A DNA stretch of 64,000 nucleotides from Pseudoclavibacter sp. 13-3 (GCF_021168475.1 NZ_JAJOZT010000002.1:372001-436000), one strand, 5' to 3'. Counted from the first letter of the stretch, positions 17,105-28,082 are shown. A program made the numbers and translations. The notes: generated by a model not told the origin, from the sequence alone.

Positions 17105-17755
17105 ATGACGACCATCAGCATCTTCGGCGGAACCGGCTACACCGGCGGAAACATCGCGAAGGAGGCCGCGTCGCGCGGCATCAGCGTCATCTCGTACTCT
17201 CGCCACCTGCCGGCTGACGATTCGCGCGCGCCGGGCGTCGACTACCGCACCGGATCGATCTTCGACGCGCAGGTGGTGCGCGCAGCTGCTGAGGCGAGCG
17301 ATGTCGTCGTCGTCGCGCTGCCGGCGCGCGAGATCGACGGGCACAGGCTCATCGAGGCGATTGCCGGCGTGACCTCGGCTGTGGCCGCTGCAGGCAGGCG
17401 TCTGGGCGTCGTCGGAGGCGCCGGGTCGCTCAGCGTCTCAGAGGGTGGGCCCAAGGTGCTCGATACTCCTGACTTCCCGGATGCCTTCAGAGAAGAGGCA
17501 GGCAACCACGCGAAGATCCTCGATCTGCTGCGCACCGAGCCGAACGACGTCGACTGGTTCTACGTGAGCCCCTCGGGCGAGTACGGCTCGTTCAACCCCG
17601 GTGAGCACACCGGCACGTTCCGCCTCGGCGGCGATGTGCTGCTCACCACCGAAGACGGCCGTTCGTTCATCTCGGGTGCCGACTTCGCTCAGGCCTTCGT
17701 CGACGAGATCGAGCACTCGACGCACAGCCGCCAGCGCTTCACCGTCGGATACTGA
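17105..17755 (+). CDS. NAD(P)-binding reductase, atypical SDR (NmrA-like)
   Basis: 216 residues. The Rossmann motif FGGTGYTGGNI (residues 7-17) and the VVVALPAREIDGHRLIEAI and LGVVGGAGSL segments are those of short NAD(P)H-binding proteins (YhfK/NmrA-like), about 210 residues. Such proteins act as quinone or imine reductases or redox sensors. GGAAGG lies ten bases before the ATG. A palindromic operator candidate at 17067-17080 suggests redox- or ligand-controlled expression. It could supply reducing power to, or finish, the monooxygenase pathway; unproven. Confidence 0.82.
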   Translation: MTTISIFGGTGYTGGNIAKEAASRGISVISYSRHLPADDSRAPGVDYRTGSIFDAQVVRAAAEASDVVVVALPAREIDGHRLIEAIAGVTSAVAAAGRRLGVVGGAGSLSVSEGGPKVLDTPDFPDAFREEAGNHAKILDLLRTEPNDVDWFYVSPSGEYGSFNPGEHTGTFRLGGDVLLTTEDGRSFISGADFAQAFVDEIEHSTHSRQRFTVGY

Positions 17756-17774
17756 TCCAGGCATCGCTCGTCAT

Positions 17775-17811
17775 CGACGGCGGGGTGACCGTATCGGCCG
17801 CCCCACCGTCG
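17775..17811 (+). terminator. Hairpin after the reductase gene
   Basis: CGACGGCGGGG and CCCCACCGTCG form a GC-rich stem with one mismatch around an inner stem. No T-run follows, so strength is uncertain. Confidence 0.4.
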
Positions 17812-17949
17812 TGCTCGTGCGCTGTGAGCGTATCCGCTGGAACGCCGCCGGCGGCGGCGATACTCTTTTGCTGGGAATCCACGGCCACGGTCGCATGAGC
17901 ACCCGCACGCCGCGTCACCTGTTCAGAGAAGAAGAGAGGCCCATCAGAC

Positions 17950-19326
17950 ATGTCCATCGCAACCGTCAACCCCACCACGGGTGCCGTCGAGAAGTCGTTT
18001 GACGAGATCGACGATGCCGAGCTCGAGCGCCGCCTGCAGGTCTCGCACGACGCCTGGCTCGCTCACCGCAAGACGACGTTCGCCGAGCGCTCGGCGTTCC
18101 TGCAGAAGGCTGCCGACCTGCTCGACGCCGACGCAGAGACGCTCGGCCGCACCATCACCATCGAGATGGGCAAGCCGCTGGCGCAGGCCGTCGGCGAGGT
18201 GCACAAGTCGGCCAAGGCCCTGCGCTTCTATGCCGAGAGGGCCGAGGGCTTCCTCGCTCCCGAACCTCTGGCCGACCCGTCAGTCGTCGACGCCAAGCAG
18301 GCGTTCTCGGTCTTCCAGCCGATCGGCCCGGTGCTCGCGGTGATGCCGTGGAACTACCCGGTCTGGCAGGTCATCCGATTCGCCGCTCCCGCCATCATGG
18401 CCGGCAACGTCGGGCTGTTGAAGCACGCGTCGAACGTTCCGCAGACCGCGGTCTATCTCGAACAGCTCTTTCTGCGCGCCGGCCTGCCCGAGGGCGTCTT
18501 CCAGACGCTGCTGATCGGCGCACGCCGCGTCGAGAAGGTCATTCGCGATTCCCGTGTCGCCGCCGTCACGCTGACCGGCAGCGAGCCTGCGGGCCGCTCG
18601 GTCGCCGCCATCGCCAGCGACGAGGTCAAGAAGAGCGTGCTCGAGCTCGGCGGCTCGGATCCCTTCGTGGTGCTGCCCTCGGCAGACCTCGACCAGGCGG
18701 TCGCGACCGCAGTGACCGCACGCGTGTCGAACAACGGTCAGGCCTGCATCAATGCGAAGCGCTTCATCGTGCACGCCGACGTCTACAGCGAGTTCCTCGA
18801 GAAGTTCGTCGACGCGTTCTCGAAGCTGCGCCTGGGCGACCCGCTCGACGCCGGCACCGACATCGGGCCGGTCTCGACCGCGCAGGGTCGCGCCGATCTG
18901 GTCGACCTGATCGAAGACGCCAAAGAGAACGGCGCGAGCGTGCTCGTCGGCGGCAGTGTTCCCGAGGGCGACGGCTGGTTCGTCGAGCCCACCGTGATCA
19001 CCGGCCTCACCACCAAGGCTCGCCTGTTCTACGAAGAGGCGTTCGGCCCAGTGGCATCGGTCTACAAGGTCTCGAGCCTCGATGAGGCGATCGAGCTGGC
19101 GAACGACACGCCGTTCGGCCTGGGGTCGGCCGCCTGGACCAACGACGAGGCCGAGCAGCAGCGTCTGATCACCGAGCTCGATGCGGGCAGCGTGGTGATC
19201 AACAGCTCGACGATCTCATACCAGGAGCTGCCCTTCGGCGGCACGAAGCGCTCGGGGTACGGCCGCGAGCTCGCCGCAGAGGGCATCCGCGAGTTCACGA
19301 ACCTGAAGTCGGTTCGCGTCTGCTGA
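17950..19326 (+). CDS. gabD: NAD(P)-dependent succinate-semialdehyde / aldehyde dehydrogenase
   Basis: 458 residues, full length for a GabD/Sad-type aldehyde dehydrogenase. The catalytic Cys266 lies in NNGQACINAKRF, the general-base Glu232 in LELGGSDPF, and VMPWNYPVWQ gives the conserved Asn. The enzyme converts succinate semialdehyde to succinate at the end of the GABA route; related aldehydes are possible. A GAGAG site precedes the ATG. It stands alone, ended by a strong hairpin at 19348-19392. The symbol is a family-level assignment. Confidence 0.88.
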   Translation: MSIATVNPTTGAVEKSFDEIDDAELERRLQVSHDAWLAHRKTTFAERSAFLQKAADLLDADAETLGRTITIEMGKPLAQAVGEVHKSAKALRFYAERAEGFLAPEPLADPSVVDAKQAFSVFQPIGPVLAVMPWNYPVWQVIRFAAPAIMAGNVGLLKHASNVPQTAVYLEQLFLRAGLPEGVFQTLLIGARRVEKVIRDSRVAAVTLTGSEPAGRSVAAIASDEVKKSVLELGGSDPFVVLPSADLDQAVATAVTARVSNNGQACINAKRFIVHADVYSEFLEKFVDAFSKLRLGDPLDAGTDIGPVSTAQGRADLVDLIEDAKENGASVLVGGSVPEGDGWFVEPTVITGLTTKARLFYEEAFGPVASVYKVSSLDEAIELANDTPFGLGSAAWTNDEAEQQRLITELDAGSVVINSSTISYQELPFGGTKRSGYGRELAAEGIREFTNLKSVRVC

Positions 19327-19347
19327 TCCGAGCAGACCGCAGTCGTT

Positions 19348-19392
19348 CGCCCCGCGGCGTCGGCATCACCTCGATGCCGGTGCCGCGGGGCG
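19348..19392 (+). terminator. Strong intrinsic-type hairpin after the aldehyde dehydrogenase
   Basis: CGCCCCGCGGC (19348-19358) pairs perfectly with GCCGCGGGGCG (19382-19392); the inner bases GTCGGCAT/ATGCCGGT extend the stem. TTCT follows. Confidence 0.75.
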
Positions 19393-19464
19393 TTCTCCGT
19401 CTCGGGCCGAGGCCCGCTCCCGCTGCCCCAGGTCACAGTGGCAGCACAGCCTGCCACTCTAATG

Positions 19465-19476
19465 TTGCAGATACAA
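19465..19476. promoter_or_regulatory. Palindrome TTGCAGATACAA before the YceI-like gene
   Basis: TTGCAGATACAA is a TTG-N6-CAA palindrome of MarR-operator type. It is 10 of 12 identical to TTGCCGCTACAA (61454-61465), upstream of the MarR-family gene in this window. A -10-like TAATGT lies at 19460-19465. Confidence 0.45.
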
Positions 19477-19548
19477 GCAATATGCACGAGTGACCTGAGA
19501 CGAGAGAGCAGCGATCGGGCTGCGGCCCCCAACGCAAAGGAGCACACG

Positions 19549-20322
19549 ATGCCCGCAACTCCCACACCCAAGTCGAACCCGTTGTCAGACGAAGCCCGAG
19601 ACGCGGCAGCCGGGGCCTCACCGAAGTCGCCCCGCCCGCGCCGTCGTCGCGGCTGGATCTGGGCGCTCACGACAGTCGTCGTGCTCGCCGCCGCCGCCCT
19701 CATCTGGGGGCCGTCGGTCTACCGGGCGGCCTTCGTCGCGCCGGCGGCGGAGAACCCGATCGACGAGCTGCAGACCGAGTCGACGGGGCAGCCGTCACCG
19801 ATGACGGCGGGGCAGTGGTCGGTCAGCTCCGGGTCGTATGCCGGCTATCGCCTCGATGAGGTGCTGCGGGGCGAGAATGTCACGGTGACCGCGCGCACTT
19901 CGCAGGTGACGGGCACCGCCACGACCACGTCGACGCAGCTGACCGCCGCGCAGATCAGCGCCGACGTCGGCAGCATCGCGAGCGACGCCGACGGGCGAGA
20001 CCGGTACTTCCGCACGCAGGCGGTCGACGTGAGCCAGCATCCGACCGCGACGTTCACGCTCACCCAGCCGGTCGACCTCACCGACGAGGCCGGTGCCGCG
20101 CGCACGTCGGTGCAGCTGCAGGGCGATCTCGAGATCAACGGGGTGCGGCAGGCGGTGACGGTGGATGCCGCCGTCGCCACCGAGGGCGCCGGCGTGCGGG
20201 TCGCCGGGCAGATTCCGATCACGTTCGCCGACTTCGGGGTGGAGGCGCCGAGTCTCGGCTTCGTCGCCGTCGAGGATCACGGATTCGTGGAATTCTCGAC
20301 CGTGCTGAGCCGGGTCGGCTGA
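19549..20322 (+). CDS. Membrane-anchored YceI-family lipid-binding-like protein
   Basis: 257 residues from ATG 19549, preceded by AAAGGAG (19536-19542); the open frame from 19438 is not used. A cytoplasmic Pro/Arg-rich N-terminus leads to one membrane span (about residues 38-57). The rest is an extracytoplasmic YceI domain: GQWSVSSGSYAGYRLDEVL, ADVGSIASDADGRDRYFRTQAVDVSQHPTATF, and NGVRQAVTVDA. YceI proteins form a lipocalin-like barrel that can hold isoprenoids or amide-type ligands. A MarR-type palindrome lies about 75 bases upstream, a setting common for YceI genes. Confidence 0.85.
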   Translation: MPATPTPKSNPLSDEARDAAAGASPKSPRPRRRRGWIWALTTVVVLAAAALIWGPSVYRAAFVAPAAENPIDELQTESTGQPSPMTAGQWSVSSGSYAGYRLDEVLRGENVTVTARTSQVTGTATTTSTQLTAAQISADVGSIASDADGRDRYFRTQAVDVSQHPTATFTLTQPVDLTDEAGAARTSVQLQGDLEINGVRQAVTVDAAVATEGAGVRVAGQIPITFADFGVEAPSLGFVAVEDHGFVEFSTVLSRVG

Positions 20323-20341
20323 TCGCGTCTGCACTCTTCGG

Positions 20342-20347
20342 TACTCT
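20342..20347 (+). promoter_or_regulatory. -10 box of the first glycosyltransferase (leaderless)
   Basis: TACTCT ends seven bases before GTG 20355. No Shine-Dalgarno sequence is better placed, so translation probably starts at the mRNA 5' end. Confidence 0.5.
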
Positions 20348-20354
20348 TGAGGGC

Positions 20355-21581
20355 GTGACTCAGACGCCCCACGACCCGCCACTTCGCATTCTCCTCGGCT
20401 GCGACACCTTCTCACCCGATGTGAACGGGGCGGCGAGATTCACCGAGCGGCTGGCCGCAGGTCTCAAGCAGCGCGGCTACGATGTGCACATCGTCGCCCC
20501 GGCCACCAGCCGCCGCACCGCGGGCACGTCGACCGAAGTCATCGAGGGCGTGCCCATGACCGTGCACCGGTGGCCCTCCTGGCGGTGGTACCCGCATGAC
20601 TGGCTGCGCTTCGTCTGGCCCCTCACGATCAGGCGTCGGGCGCGAGCGCTGCTCGACGAGGTCAGGCCCGACGTCGTGCACTTTCAGTCGTTCATCATCG
20701 TGGGTCGCGGGCTGGCCATCGAGGCCCATGCTCGGGGCATCAGGGTGATCGGCACGAACCACTTCATGCCCGAGAACGGTGTCGAGTTCACCGGTCTTCC
20801 GGCGAACCTCGACCGCAGGCTCATCGACGCGGTCTGGCGTGAGGCCCGCAAAGTCTTCGCGCTGGCGCAGTTCGTCACGACGCCCACGCAGCGGGCCGCC
20901 GACTACCTCGAGCGCTGCACCGGGCTGCGAGACGTGCTGCCGGTCAGCTGCGGCATCCGCGCCAGCGACTACTCGCCCCGACTCGTCACCGCCGATCCGG
21001 GCGCCGGCCAGCGGCTGGTCTTCGTCGGCAGGGTCACCGAAGAGAAGCAGATCGACGTGGCACTGCGGGCTCTGGCCGCGCTGCCGCCGCAGCTGCAGGT
21101 GAGCTTCGACATCGTCGGCGGCGGCGATCAGCTCGACCGTCTGAAGCGACTCGCGGTGGTGCTGGGCATCAGCGACAACGTGGTGTTCCACGGGCGTGTG
21201 ACCGACGAGCATCTGCGTCGTGTGCTCTCTGAGGGCAGCGTCTTCGTGATGCCCTCGATCGCCGAGCTGCAGTCGATCGCGACCATGGAGGCCATGGCGT
21301 CGGGGCTGCCCGTCGTCGCAGCCGACGCGATGGCGCTGCCGCATCTGGTGCACGACGGCGACAACGGCTATCTCTTTCGCGCCGGCGACGTCGCCGACCT
21401 CACGGCCAGGCTCGTCGAGGTGCTGCGGCAGAGTCGGGCAGAGCGGCTGCGCATGCAGAACGCCTCGTTGCAGGGTGTTCGCGTGCACGACATCGATCGC
21501 ACGCTCGACGTGTTCGAGCAGCTCTATCACGGGCATCGACCTGAGGCGGGGCGGCCGGGCGCGTCGAACGAACCGCGCTGA
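20355..21581 (+). CDS. Glycosyltransferase, GT4 family
   Basis: 408 residues. The N-terminal GT-B domain begins LRILLGCDTFSPDVNGAARFTERLAAGL, typical of mannosyl/glucosyl transferases that act on lipid acceptors. The C-terminal donor domain has LVFVGRVTEEKQIDVALRALA and the E-x7-E motif in PSIAELQSIATMEAMASGLPVVAADA. A -10 box seven bases before GTG 20355 implies a leaderless start. The second GT4 gene starts two bases after the stop, so they form an operon, likely for a glycolipid or cell-surface glycan; acceptor unknown. Confidence 0.88.
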   Translation: MTQTPHDPPLRILLGCDTFSPDVNGAARFTERLAAGLKQRGYDVHIVAPATSRRTAGTSTEVIEGVPMTVHRWPSWRWYPHDWLRFVWPLTIRRRARALLDEVRPDVVHFQSFIIVGRGLAIEAHARGIRVIGTNHFMPENGVEFTGLPANLDRRLIDAVWREARKVFALAQFVTTPTQRAADYLERCTGLRDVLPVSCGIRASDYSPRLVTADPGAGQRLVFVGRVTEEKQIDVALRALAALPPQLQVSFDIVGGGDQLDRLKRLAVVLGISDNVVFHGRVTDEHLRRVLSEGSVFVMPSIAELQSIATMEAMASGLPVVAADAMALPHLVHDGDNGYLFRAGDVADLTARLVEVLRQSRAERLRMQNASLQGVRVHDIDRTLDVFEQLYHGHRPEAGRPGASNEPR

Positions 21582-21583
21582 CC

Positions 21584-22828
21584 ATGCATGTGCTCATCGT
21601 CACCGACCAGCACGCCGACTCCCTCGGCGGGGCGCAGGTGTCGATCCGACAGCAGCAGGCGGCGCTGACCGAAGCCGGCCATCTCGCCACAGTGGTGGCC
21701 CCGCGTCTGCACCGGGCGCATCCCCCGCACGCCGATGACATCGACCTGCCTTCGATGCGCCTCACTCGCGACGGCGAGTACGGCATGTCGTGGCCCGGGC
21801 GCCGAACCGACCGGTTTCTGCTGCAGCGTCTCGCCGACCCGCTGCTGCCGCCGGTCGACGTCGTGCATGTGCAGGGCGACTTCTGGGGAGCGCTGATCGG
21901 CTATCGCATCGCACGGCTGCTGCATGTGCCGGTGGTGCACACGCTGCACAACGACGTCGATTCCGGCACCCGTGCGGTCACCCCGCTGGCCGGGCCGGTG
22001 TTCGTCGCGCTGCGGGCCTGGCGGCGGATGCTGCTGGGAGGGTCGCCGCCCGTGTCGCCCCGAGCTCGAGGTGCGTGGCGATATCTCGCCGAACTCACCG
22101 CTGCGGCCCGACTGGTGATCTCGCCCAGCGCGCACTTCGCCAGACGACTGCGCGAGCACGGCGTCGAAGGCGCGATCGTGATGCCGACGGGGGTCGACGA
22201 CCGGCTGATCGAGCAGGTTCAGGCCCACATGCACGAGCCGGCGGCGGCAGAGGCGGCACCGGGCCGCGCTCCGATTCGACTCGTCTGGCTGGGGCGCATG
22301 AGCAGTGAGAAGCGCATCGTCGAGACCGTCGAGGCGTTCGCCGCGAGCGAGCGCGCAGACGCGTCGTCGGCCGAGCTGCACGTCTACGGCCACGGGCTGC
22401 TCGAAGCGACGGTGCGGCGACGCATCGACGAACTCGGGGTCAGCGCCCGTGTGCGGCTGCACGGTGCGGTGTCGCACCTCGAGGCGCTGCGCGCGATCTC
22501 TCGGTCAGACGCTCTGCTGCAGACCTCGGTCGGGTTCGAGACGCAGGGCATGACGGTGTACGAGGCTGCGACCCTCGGCACCCCGGTGGTGTTCTGCGAC
22601 CGTTCGATCGCCGACGAGGTCGACGTGCAGCCGCGCTGGGTGGCGGCGGTCGCGACGACGGCAGATCTCACGCAGGCGATCGACGACGCGGTCGCGGCGA
22701 TCGGTCAGAGCCGGGCCGAGGGTCGCGAACTGCGCGTCGGCGGCATCGACCGCGGGCGGTGGCTGCAGAGCCGGCTCACCGAGCAGATGCTGCGACGCTA
22801 CCGAGCGCTGGTCGCCGCCGAGCGCTGA
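21584..22828 (+). CDS. Glycosyltransferase, GT4 family
   Basis: 414 residues. N-terminal VLIVTDQHADSLGGAQVSIRQQQAAL, then VDVVHVQGDFWGALIGYRIARLLHVPVVHTLHNDVDSGTR; the C-terminal domain has IRLVWLGRMSSEKRIVETVEAF and the E-x7-E-like GFETQGMTVYEAATLGTPVVFCD. No signal peptide, so cytoplasmic or membrane-associated. It is coupled to the previous GT4 gene with a two-base gap. Sugar donor and acceptor cannot be read from the sequence. Confidence 0.87.
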   Translation: MHVLIVTDQHADSLGGAQVSIRQQQAALTEAGHLATVVAPRLHRAHPPHADDIDLPSMRLTRDGEYGMSWPGRRTDRFLLQRLADPLLPPVDVVHVQGDFWGALIGYRIARLLHVPVVHTLHNDVDSGTRAVTPLAGPVFVALRAWRRMLLGGSPPVSPRARGAWRYLAELTAAARLVISPSAHFARRLREHGVEGAIVMPTGVDDRLIEQVQAHMHEPAAAEAAPGRAPIRLVWLGRMSSEKRIVETVEAFAASERADASSAELHVYGHGLLEATVRRRIDELGVSARVRLHGAVSHLEALRAISRSDALLQTSVGFETQGMTVYEAATLGTPVVFCDRSIADEVDVQPRWVAAVATTADLTQAIDDAVAAIGQSRAEGRELRVGGIDRGRWLQSRLTEQMLRRYRALVAAER

Positions 22829-22835
22829 TCGTCGT

Positions 22836-23789
22836 TCAGGCGCGGCGGCGGCGGGCGATCACGAAGATCGCCCGGCTGACCAGGGCGATCACCAGGGCGA
22901 TCACGCCGATGACGGTGGCCAGCGTCTGCAGCGGCATCGACACGCTCGTGAACAGCGGCTGTGCGGCGTCGCCCAGCTGCCGCTGCAGCAGATTCGCCAT
23001 CACCCAGGCACCGGCTCGAGCGAGTGCGAAGGTCGCCGCACACGCGACCACCAGCCACGTGGCCACGCGACTCAGCGCACGCATCCGCCCGCCGGCAGCC
23101 AGCGCGACGCCCGCGACCAGCGCGACCATGACGCCGATGACCAGCGGGGTGGCGTACTGATCGGCGATCGCCACGACGGGCCTGGTCTTCTCGATCGAGC
23201 CGGCGGGTCCGATCGACATGCTGATGTCTGCATCGGGCAGCATCGCCGCCAACGGCGCGTTGACCGTGGCGAGCTGGGTGCGCGCCTGATCGACGAGGGG
23301 GCCGAGCTGCAGCGTGAACGAGGAGTCAGCGGGGGTGGCCTCGTCGCGCAGTGCGGCGACGTTCTGCTGATGCGATGCGGTGAGCAGTGCGCGCCAGGTC
23401 TGCTGCATGGTGTCTGGGGCGAGGGTCGCGTCGATCCCGGTAAGCAGATCTTTCTGAATGGCGTCGCCGATGACGGCCTGTGCTGCGGCCGGCAGATTGA
23501 GCCGGGCCTTGATCGTGCTCGTGGCCTTCGTCACGATGGCGTCGCGCACCTGGGAGTCGTTGATCAGATCGGCGTTCTGCGCCACGAATGCGTCGGTGTC
23601 GAGCAGGTCGTGCTCGAGCCACCAGCCGCCCATGGCCAGAGGCGAGGCCAGTACGGCGAGTGTCAGCAGCAGGCCTGAGAAGACGCTCGCCCAGCGCGAG
23701 CCGGTGCTGCGTCGCGCTCGTGTGGGGGAGTCTTCGGCGTCGCCGACGAGCTCATCGAAGGTGACGGTCTGGGCGCGCTGTCTCGACAT
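22836..23789 (-). CDS. Multi-span membrane protein with large extracytoplasmic domain
   Basis: 317 residues from ATG 23789, which has GAAAGG about ten bases upstream (longer frame to 23909 not used). One membrane span lies at about 34-55, a ~160-residue extracytoplasmic domain rich in Ala, Thr and Gln follows, then three spans at about 217-237, 247-268 and 288-310 and a basic tail (ARRRRA). I do not recognise a named family; similar architectures are annotated in actinobacteria only as hypothetical integral membrane proteins. It converges with the GT4 operon (seven-base gap) and diverges from clpB. A -10-like TACAGT sits on the minus strand at 23868-23873. Confidence 0.75.
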   Translation of the reverse strand: MSRQRAQTVTFDELVGDAEDSPTRARRSTGSRWASVFSGLLLTLAVLASPLAMGGWWLEHDLLDTDAFVAQNADLINDSQVRDAIVTKATSTIKARLNLPAAAQAVIGDAIQKDLLTGIDATLAPDTMQQTWRALLTASHQQNVAALRDEATPADSSFTLQLGPLVDQARTQLATVNAPLAAMLPDADISMSIGPAGSIEKTRPVVAIADQYATPLVIGVMVALVAGVALAAGGRMRALSRVATWLVVACAATFALARAGAWVMANLLQRQLGDAAQPLFTSVSMPLQTLATVIGVIALVIALVSRAIFVIARRRRA

Positions 23790-24151
23790 GGGGGCCTTTC
23801 CGCGTCGACGTGTCGCCGACTGCTCGGCATTGCTCTGGTCGACTGACTGATGCTGTGTTCTCTGCATCACTGTAGCGGTGGCAGGGAGGATGCCGTCGGT
23901 GATCTGCACAGCACGGGCGTTGCAGACCGGCTGCCCGGCTGGATGACGTGGCGGCTCGGGCTGCAGAACGGACTCGCATCGACTGTGCGAATGAAAGTTG
24001 AGTGGAATAGACTCAAGCTGAGAGATGTTGTGAGAGATGTGAACGTGAGAGTGGGGTCGCGGTGGCAGCCGCAGATCTCACACATGTCTGACTGAGGTTT
24101 TACCGCAGGTGCGGACGAGACGACAGGGTTCGCCGCACGAAAGGAGACAGC
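23790..24151. other. Divergent promoter region, membrane protein / clpB
   Basis: 362 bases without a gene. It holds a minus-strand -10-like TACAGT at 23868-23873, the HAIR box at 23997-24017, and a short repeated AGAGATGT-N3-AGAGATGT at about 24022-24041. From the likely clpB start near 24018 the leader is ~130 bases and ends in AAAGGAG before ATG 24152. Confidence 0.5.
23997..24017 (+). promoter_or_regulatory. HAIR element (HspR operator) of clpB
   Basis: GTTGAGT-GGAATAG-ACTCAAG matches the HAIR consensus CTTGAGT-N7-ACTCAAG at 13 of 14 arm positions. The -10-like TAGACT (24008-24013) lies inside it, so a bound repressor would block RNA polymerase. HspR controls clpB and dnaK in actinobacteria. 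Confidence 0.88.
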
Positions 24152-26350
<2,199 letters not shown>

Positions 26351-26386
26351 CGTGACACCGCTGCGGTGACCGAGCCGTGAGCCGCG

Positions 26387-26427
26387 GATGCGGGGTCGAG
26401 ACTGAGTGCTCGGCCCCGCATCTCTTT
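26387..26427 (+). terminator. Terminator of clpB
   Basis: GATGCGGGGTCGAG (26387-26400) pairs with CTCGGCCCCGCATC (26409-26422), loop of eight, one bulge-like mismatch, followed by TCTTT. Confidence 0.85.
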
Positions 26428-26702
26428 CACTCGGTAAAATAGCCGCGCCGCACTGGCGTACACTGCTCGGAGCACAACAGAACGCGCGTGATCGTGTCGG
26501 GCTCTGCTCCGCGGTCATTCGTATGGTCGTCGGAGGGGCGTGCGAACCGCGCACGTACAGTCTCATTGATCGCCGCCATGAAGGTCAGGCTTGATCCGGT
26601 GAGTGTCTCGGGCTCTCGGCGACCCGTTCGCGACACTCGGCACGACGTCTGAGCGCCACGCACCGCAGCGCCAGCCTCAGACGACGTGCCACGGAGGTGA
26701 GC
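26428..26702 (+). other. Long leader of the glycine-betaine transporter operon
   Basis: 275 bases without a gene. The only good -10 hexamer is TACACT at 26459-26464, giving a leader of roughly 230 bases that ends at GGAGG (26693-26697). It contains a small GTGCG/CGCAC hairpin around 26540-26556. I could not match it to the c-di-AMP (ydaO) or other riboswitch consensus. Confidence 0.4.
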
Positions 26703-28082
26703 ATGACGTCTGCAGTGATCGAAGTCGAGCATCTGTACAAGGTGTTCGGCAGAAGACCCCAAGAAGTGATCCGGCGCCTCACAGACGGTGCCGACCGCAG
26801 CGAGCTGACCCAGCTCGGCACGGCCGCGGTGATCGATGCGAGCTTCACGGTCGACCGCGGCGAGTTCTTCGTGGTCATGGGCCTCTCCGGCTCGGGCAAG
26901 TCCACACTGATCCGCATGCTGAACGGGCTCAACGAGCCGACTGCCGGGTCGGTCAGCATCTTCGGTCACGACCTCGGCGACCTCGACGCCAAAGAGCTGC
27001 GGGCATTGCGACGCCGACGCATCTCGATGGTCTTCCAGCACTTCGCCCTGCTGCCCAACCGAACCGTGCTCGAGAACGCCGCGTACGGCCTCGAAGTGCA
27101 GGGCGTCGACCCCGCCGAGCGCGCCGAGCGCGCCATGGCGGTGCTCGAACGCGTCGGGCTGCGCGACTGGGTGACCAAGTATCCCGGCGAGCTCTCCGGC
27201 GGCATGCAGCAGCGCGTCGGGCTGGCTCGTGCGCTTGCGGCCGACACCGACATCCTGCTCATGGATGAGGCATTCTCGGCGCTCGACCCGCTGATTCGCC
27301 GCGAGATGCAGGAGCAGCTGCTCGATCTGCAGGAAGACCTCCAGAAGACCATCGTGTTCATCACGCACGATCTGAACGAGGCGATGTTCCTCGGCGACCG
27401 GGTCGCGGTGATGCGCGACGGCCGCATCGTGCAGAGCGGCACGCCTGAAGACATCCTCACCGACCCGGCGAACGACTACGTCGCCCAGTTCGTGCAAGAC
27501 GTCGACCGGGCCCGCGTGCTCACGGCGCGCAGCGTGATGGAGCCCATCCTCGGTCAGGTGCAGGTCAGCTCCGGCCCCCGCACCGCGCTGCGTCTGATGC
27601 GCGAGCAGCAGATTCCCTTCGCGTTTGTGCTCGACCGCGGTCGCAAATACCGCGGCGTGGTCTCTGACCGCGACGTGACGCGCCTGATCAAAGACGGTGT
27701 CAGCGACCTCGGCTCGGTCGTGCAGCCCTCGATCACGGTCGGCCCCGACGAGCTGCTGGCCGACCTGGTGCGCCCGTCGGTCATCTCGAAGATTCCGCTC
27801 GGCGTCGTCGACGACCACGGCCGTCTGCTGGGCGGCATCCCGCGTGCGACGCTGCTGGCCTCGCTGGGCAGCGTGCCTTCGACGACGCAGGCGATTGACG
27901 TGATCACCCCGAAGGTGCGCGCGCTCGCCGAGGGCGACACCCTGACCGAGCAGGCGCACGCGGTGCTACAGGATGCCATCGGCGGCGAGACGCCCGCATC
28001 GGTGTCGATCGGCACCGGCGCGACGGCAGATGCCATGGTCGCGCCGGAAGCACCGGCTGACGACCGAGAGCGGGCCAACTGA
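26703..28082 (+). CDS. proV: Glycine betaine/proline ABC transporter ATPase with CBS domains (ProV/OpuAA)
   Basis: 459 residues from ATG 26703; the in-frame GTG at 26697 lies inside the GGAGG ribosome site and is rejected. ATPase: Walker A GLSGSGKST (60-68), signature LSGGMQQR, Walker B ILLMDEAFSALDPLIRR, a sequence typical of OpuAA/ProV. Two CBS domains follow at about 280-400 (SVMEPILGQVQV, FVLDRGRKYRGVVSDRDVTRLI), which in OpuA sense ionic strength or c-di-AMP. The last base of its TGA is the first base of the next gene (TGATG). It powers uptake of compatible solutes under salt stress. Confidence 0.92.
   Translation: MTSAVIEVEHLYKVFGRRPQEVIRRLTDGADRSELTQLGTAAVIDASFTVDRGEFFVVMGLSGSGKSTLIRMLNGLNEPTAGSVSIFGHDLGDLDAKELRALRRRRISMVFQHFALLPNRTVLENAAYGLEVQGVDPAERAERAMAVLERVGLRDWVTKYPGELSGGMQQRVGLARALAADTDILLMDEAFSALDPLIRREMQEQLLDLQEDLQKTIVFITHDLNEAMFLGDRVAVMRDGRIVQSGTPEDILTDPANDYVAQFVQDVDRARVLTARSVMEPILGQVQVSSGPRTALRLMREQQIPFAFVLDRGRKYRGVVSDRDVTRLIKDGVSDLGSVVQPSITVGPDELLADLVRPSVISKIPLGVVDDHGRLLGGIPRATLLASLGSVPSTTQAIDVITPKVRALAEGDTLTEQAHAVLQDAIGGETPASVSIGTGATADAMVAPEAPADDRERAN

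Noticed and set aside
26697-26702. GTG start of the ProV-like gene at 26697
   Set aside because: It overlaps the GGAGG ribosome site; ATG 26703 is correctly spaced.
26428-26702. c-di-AMP (ydaO) riboswitch in the opuA leader
   Set aside because: Some G/A-rich words look similar, but the conserved cores and pairing of that riboswitch could not be found by eye.
26427-27959. 510-residue minus-strand ORF
   Set aside because: Antisense to the ProV-like ATPase; His/Arg/Asp-rich shadow.
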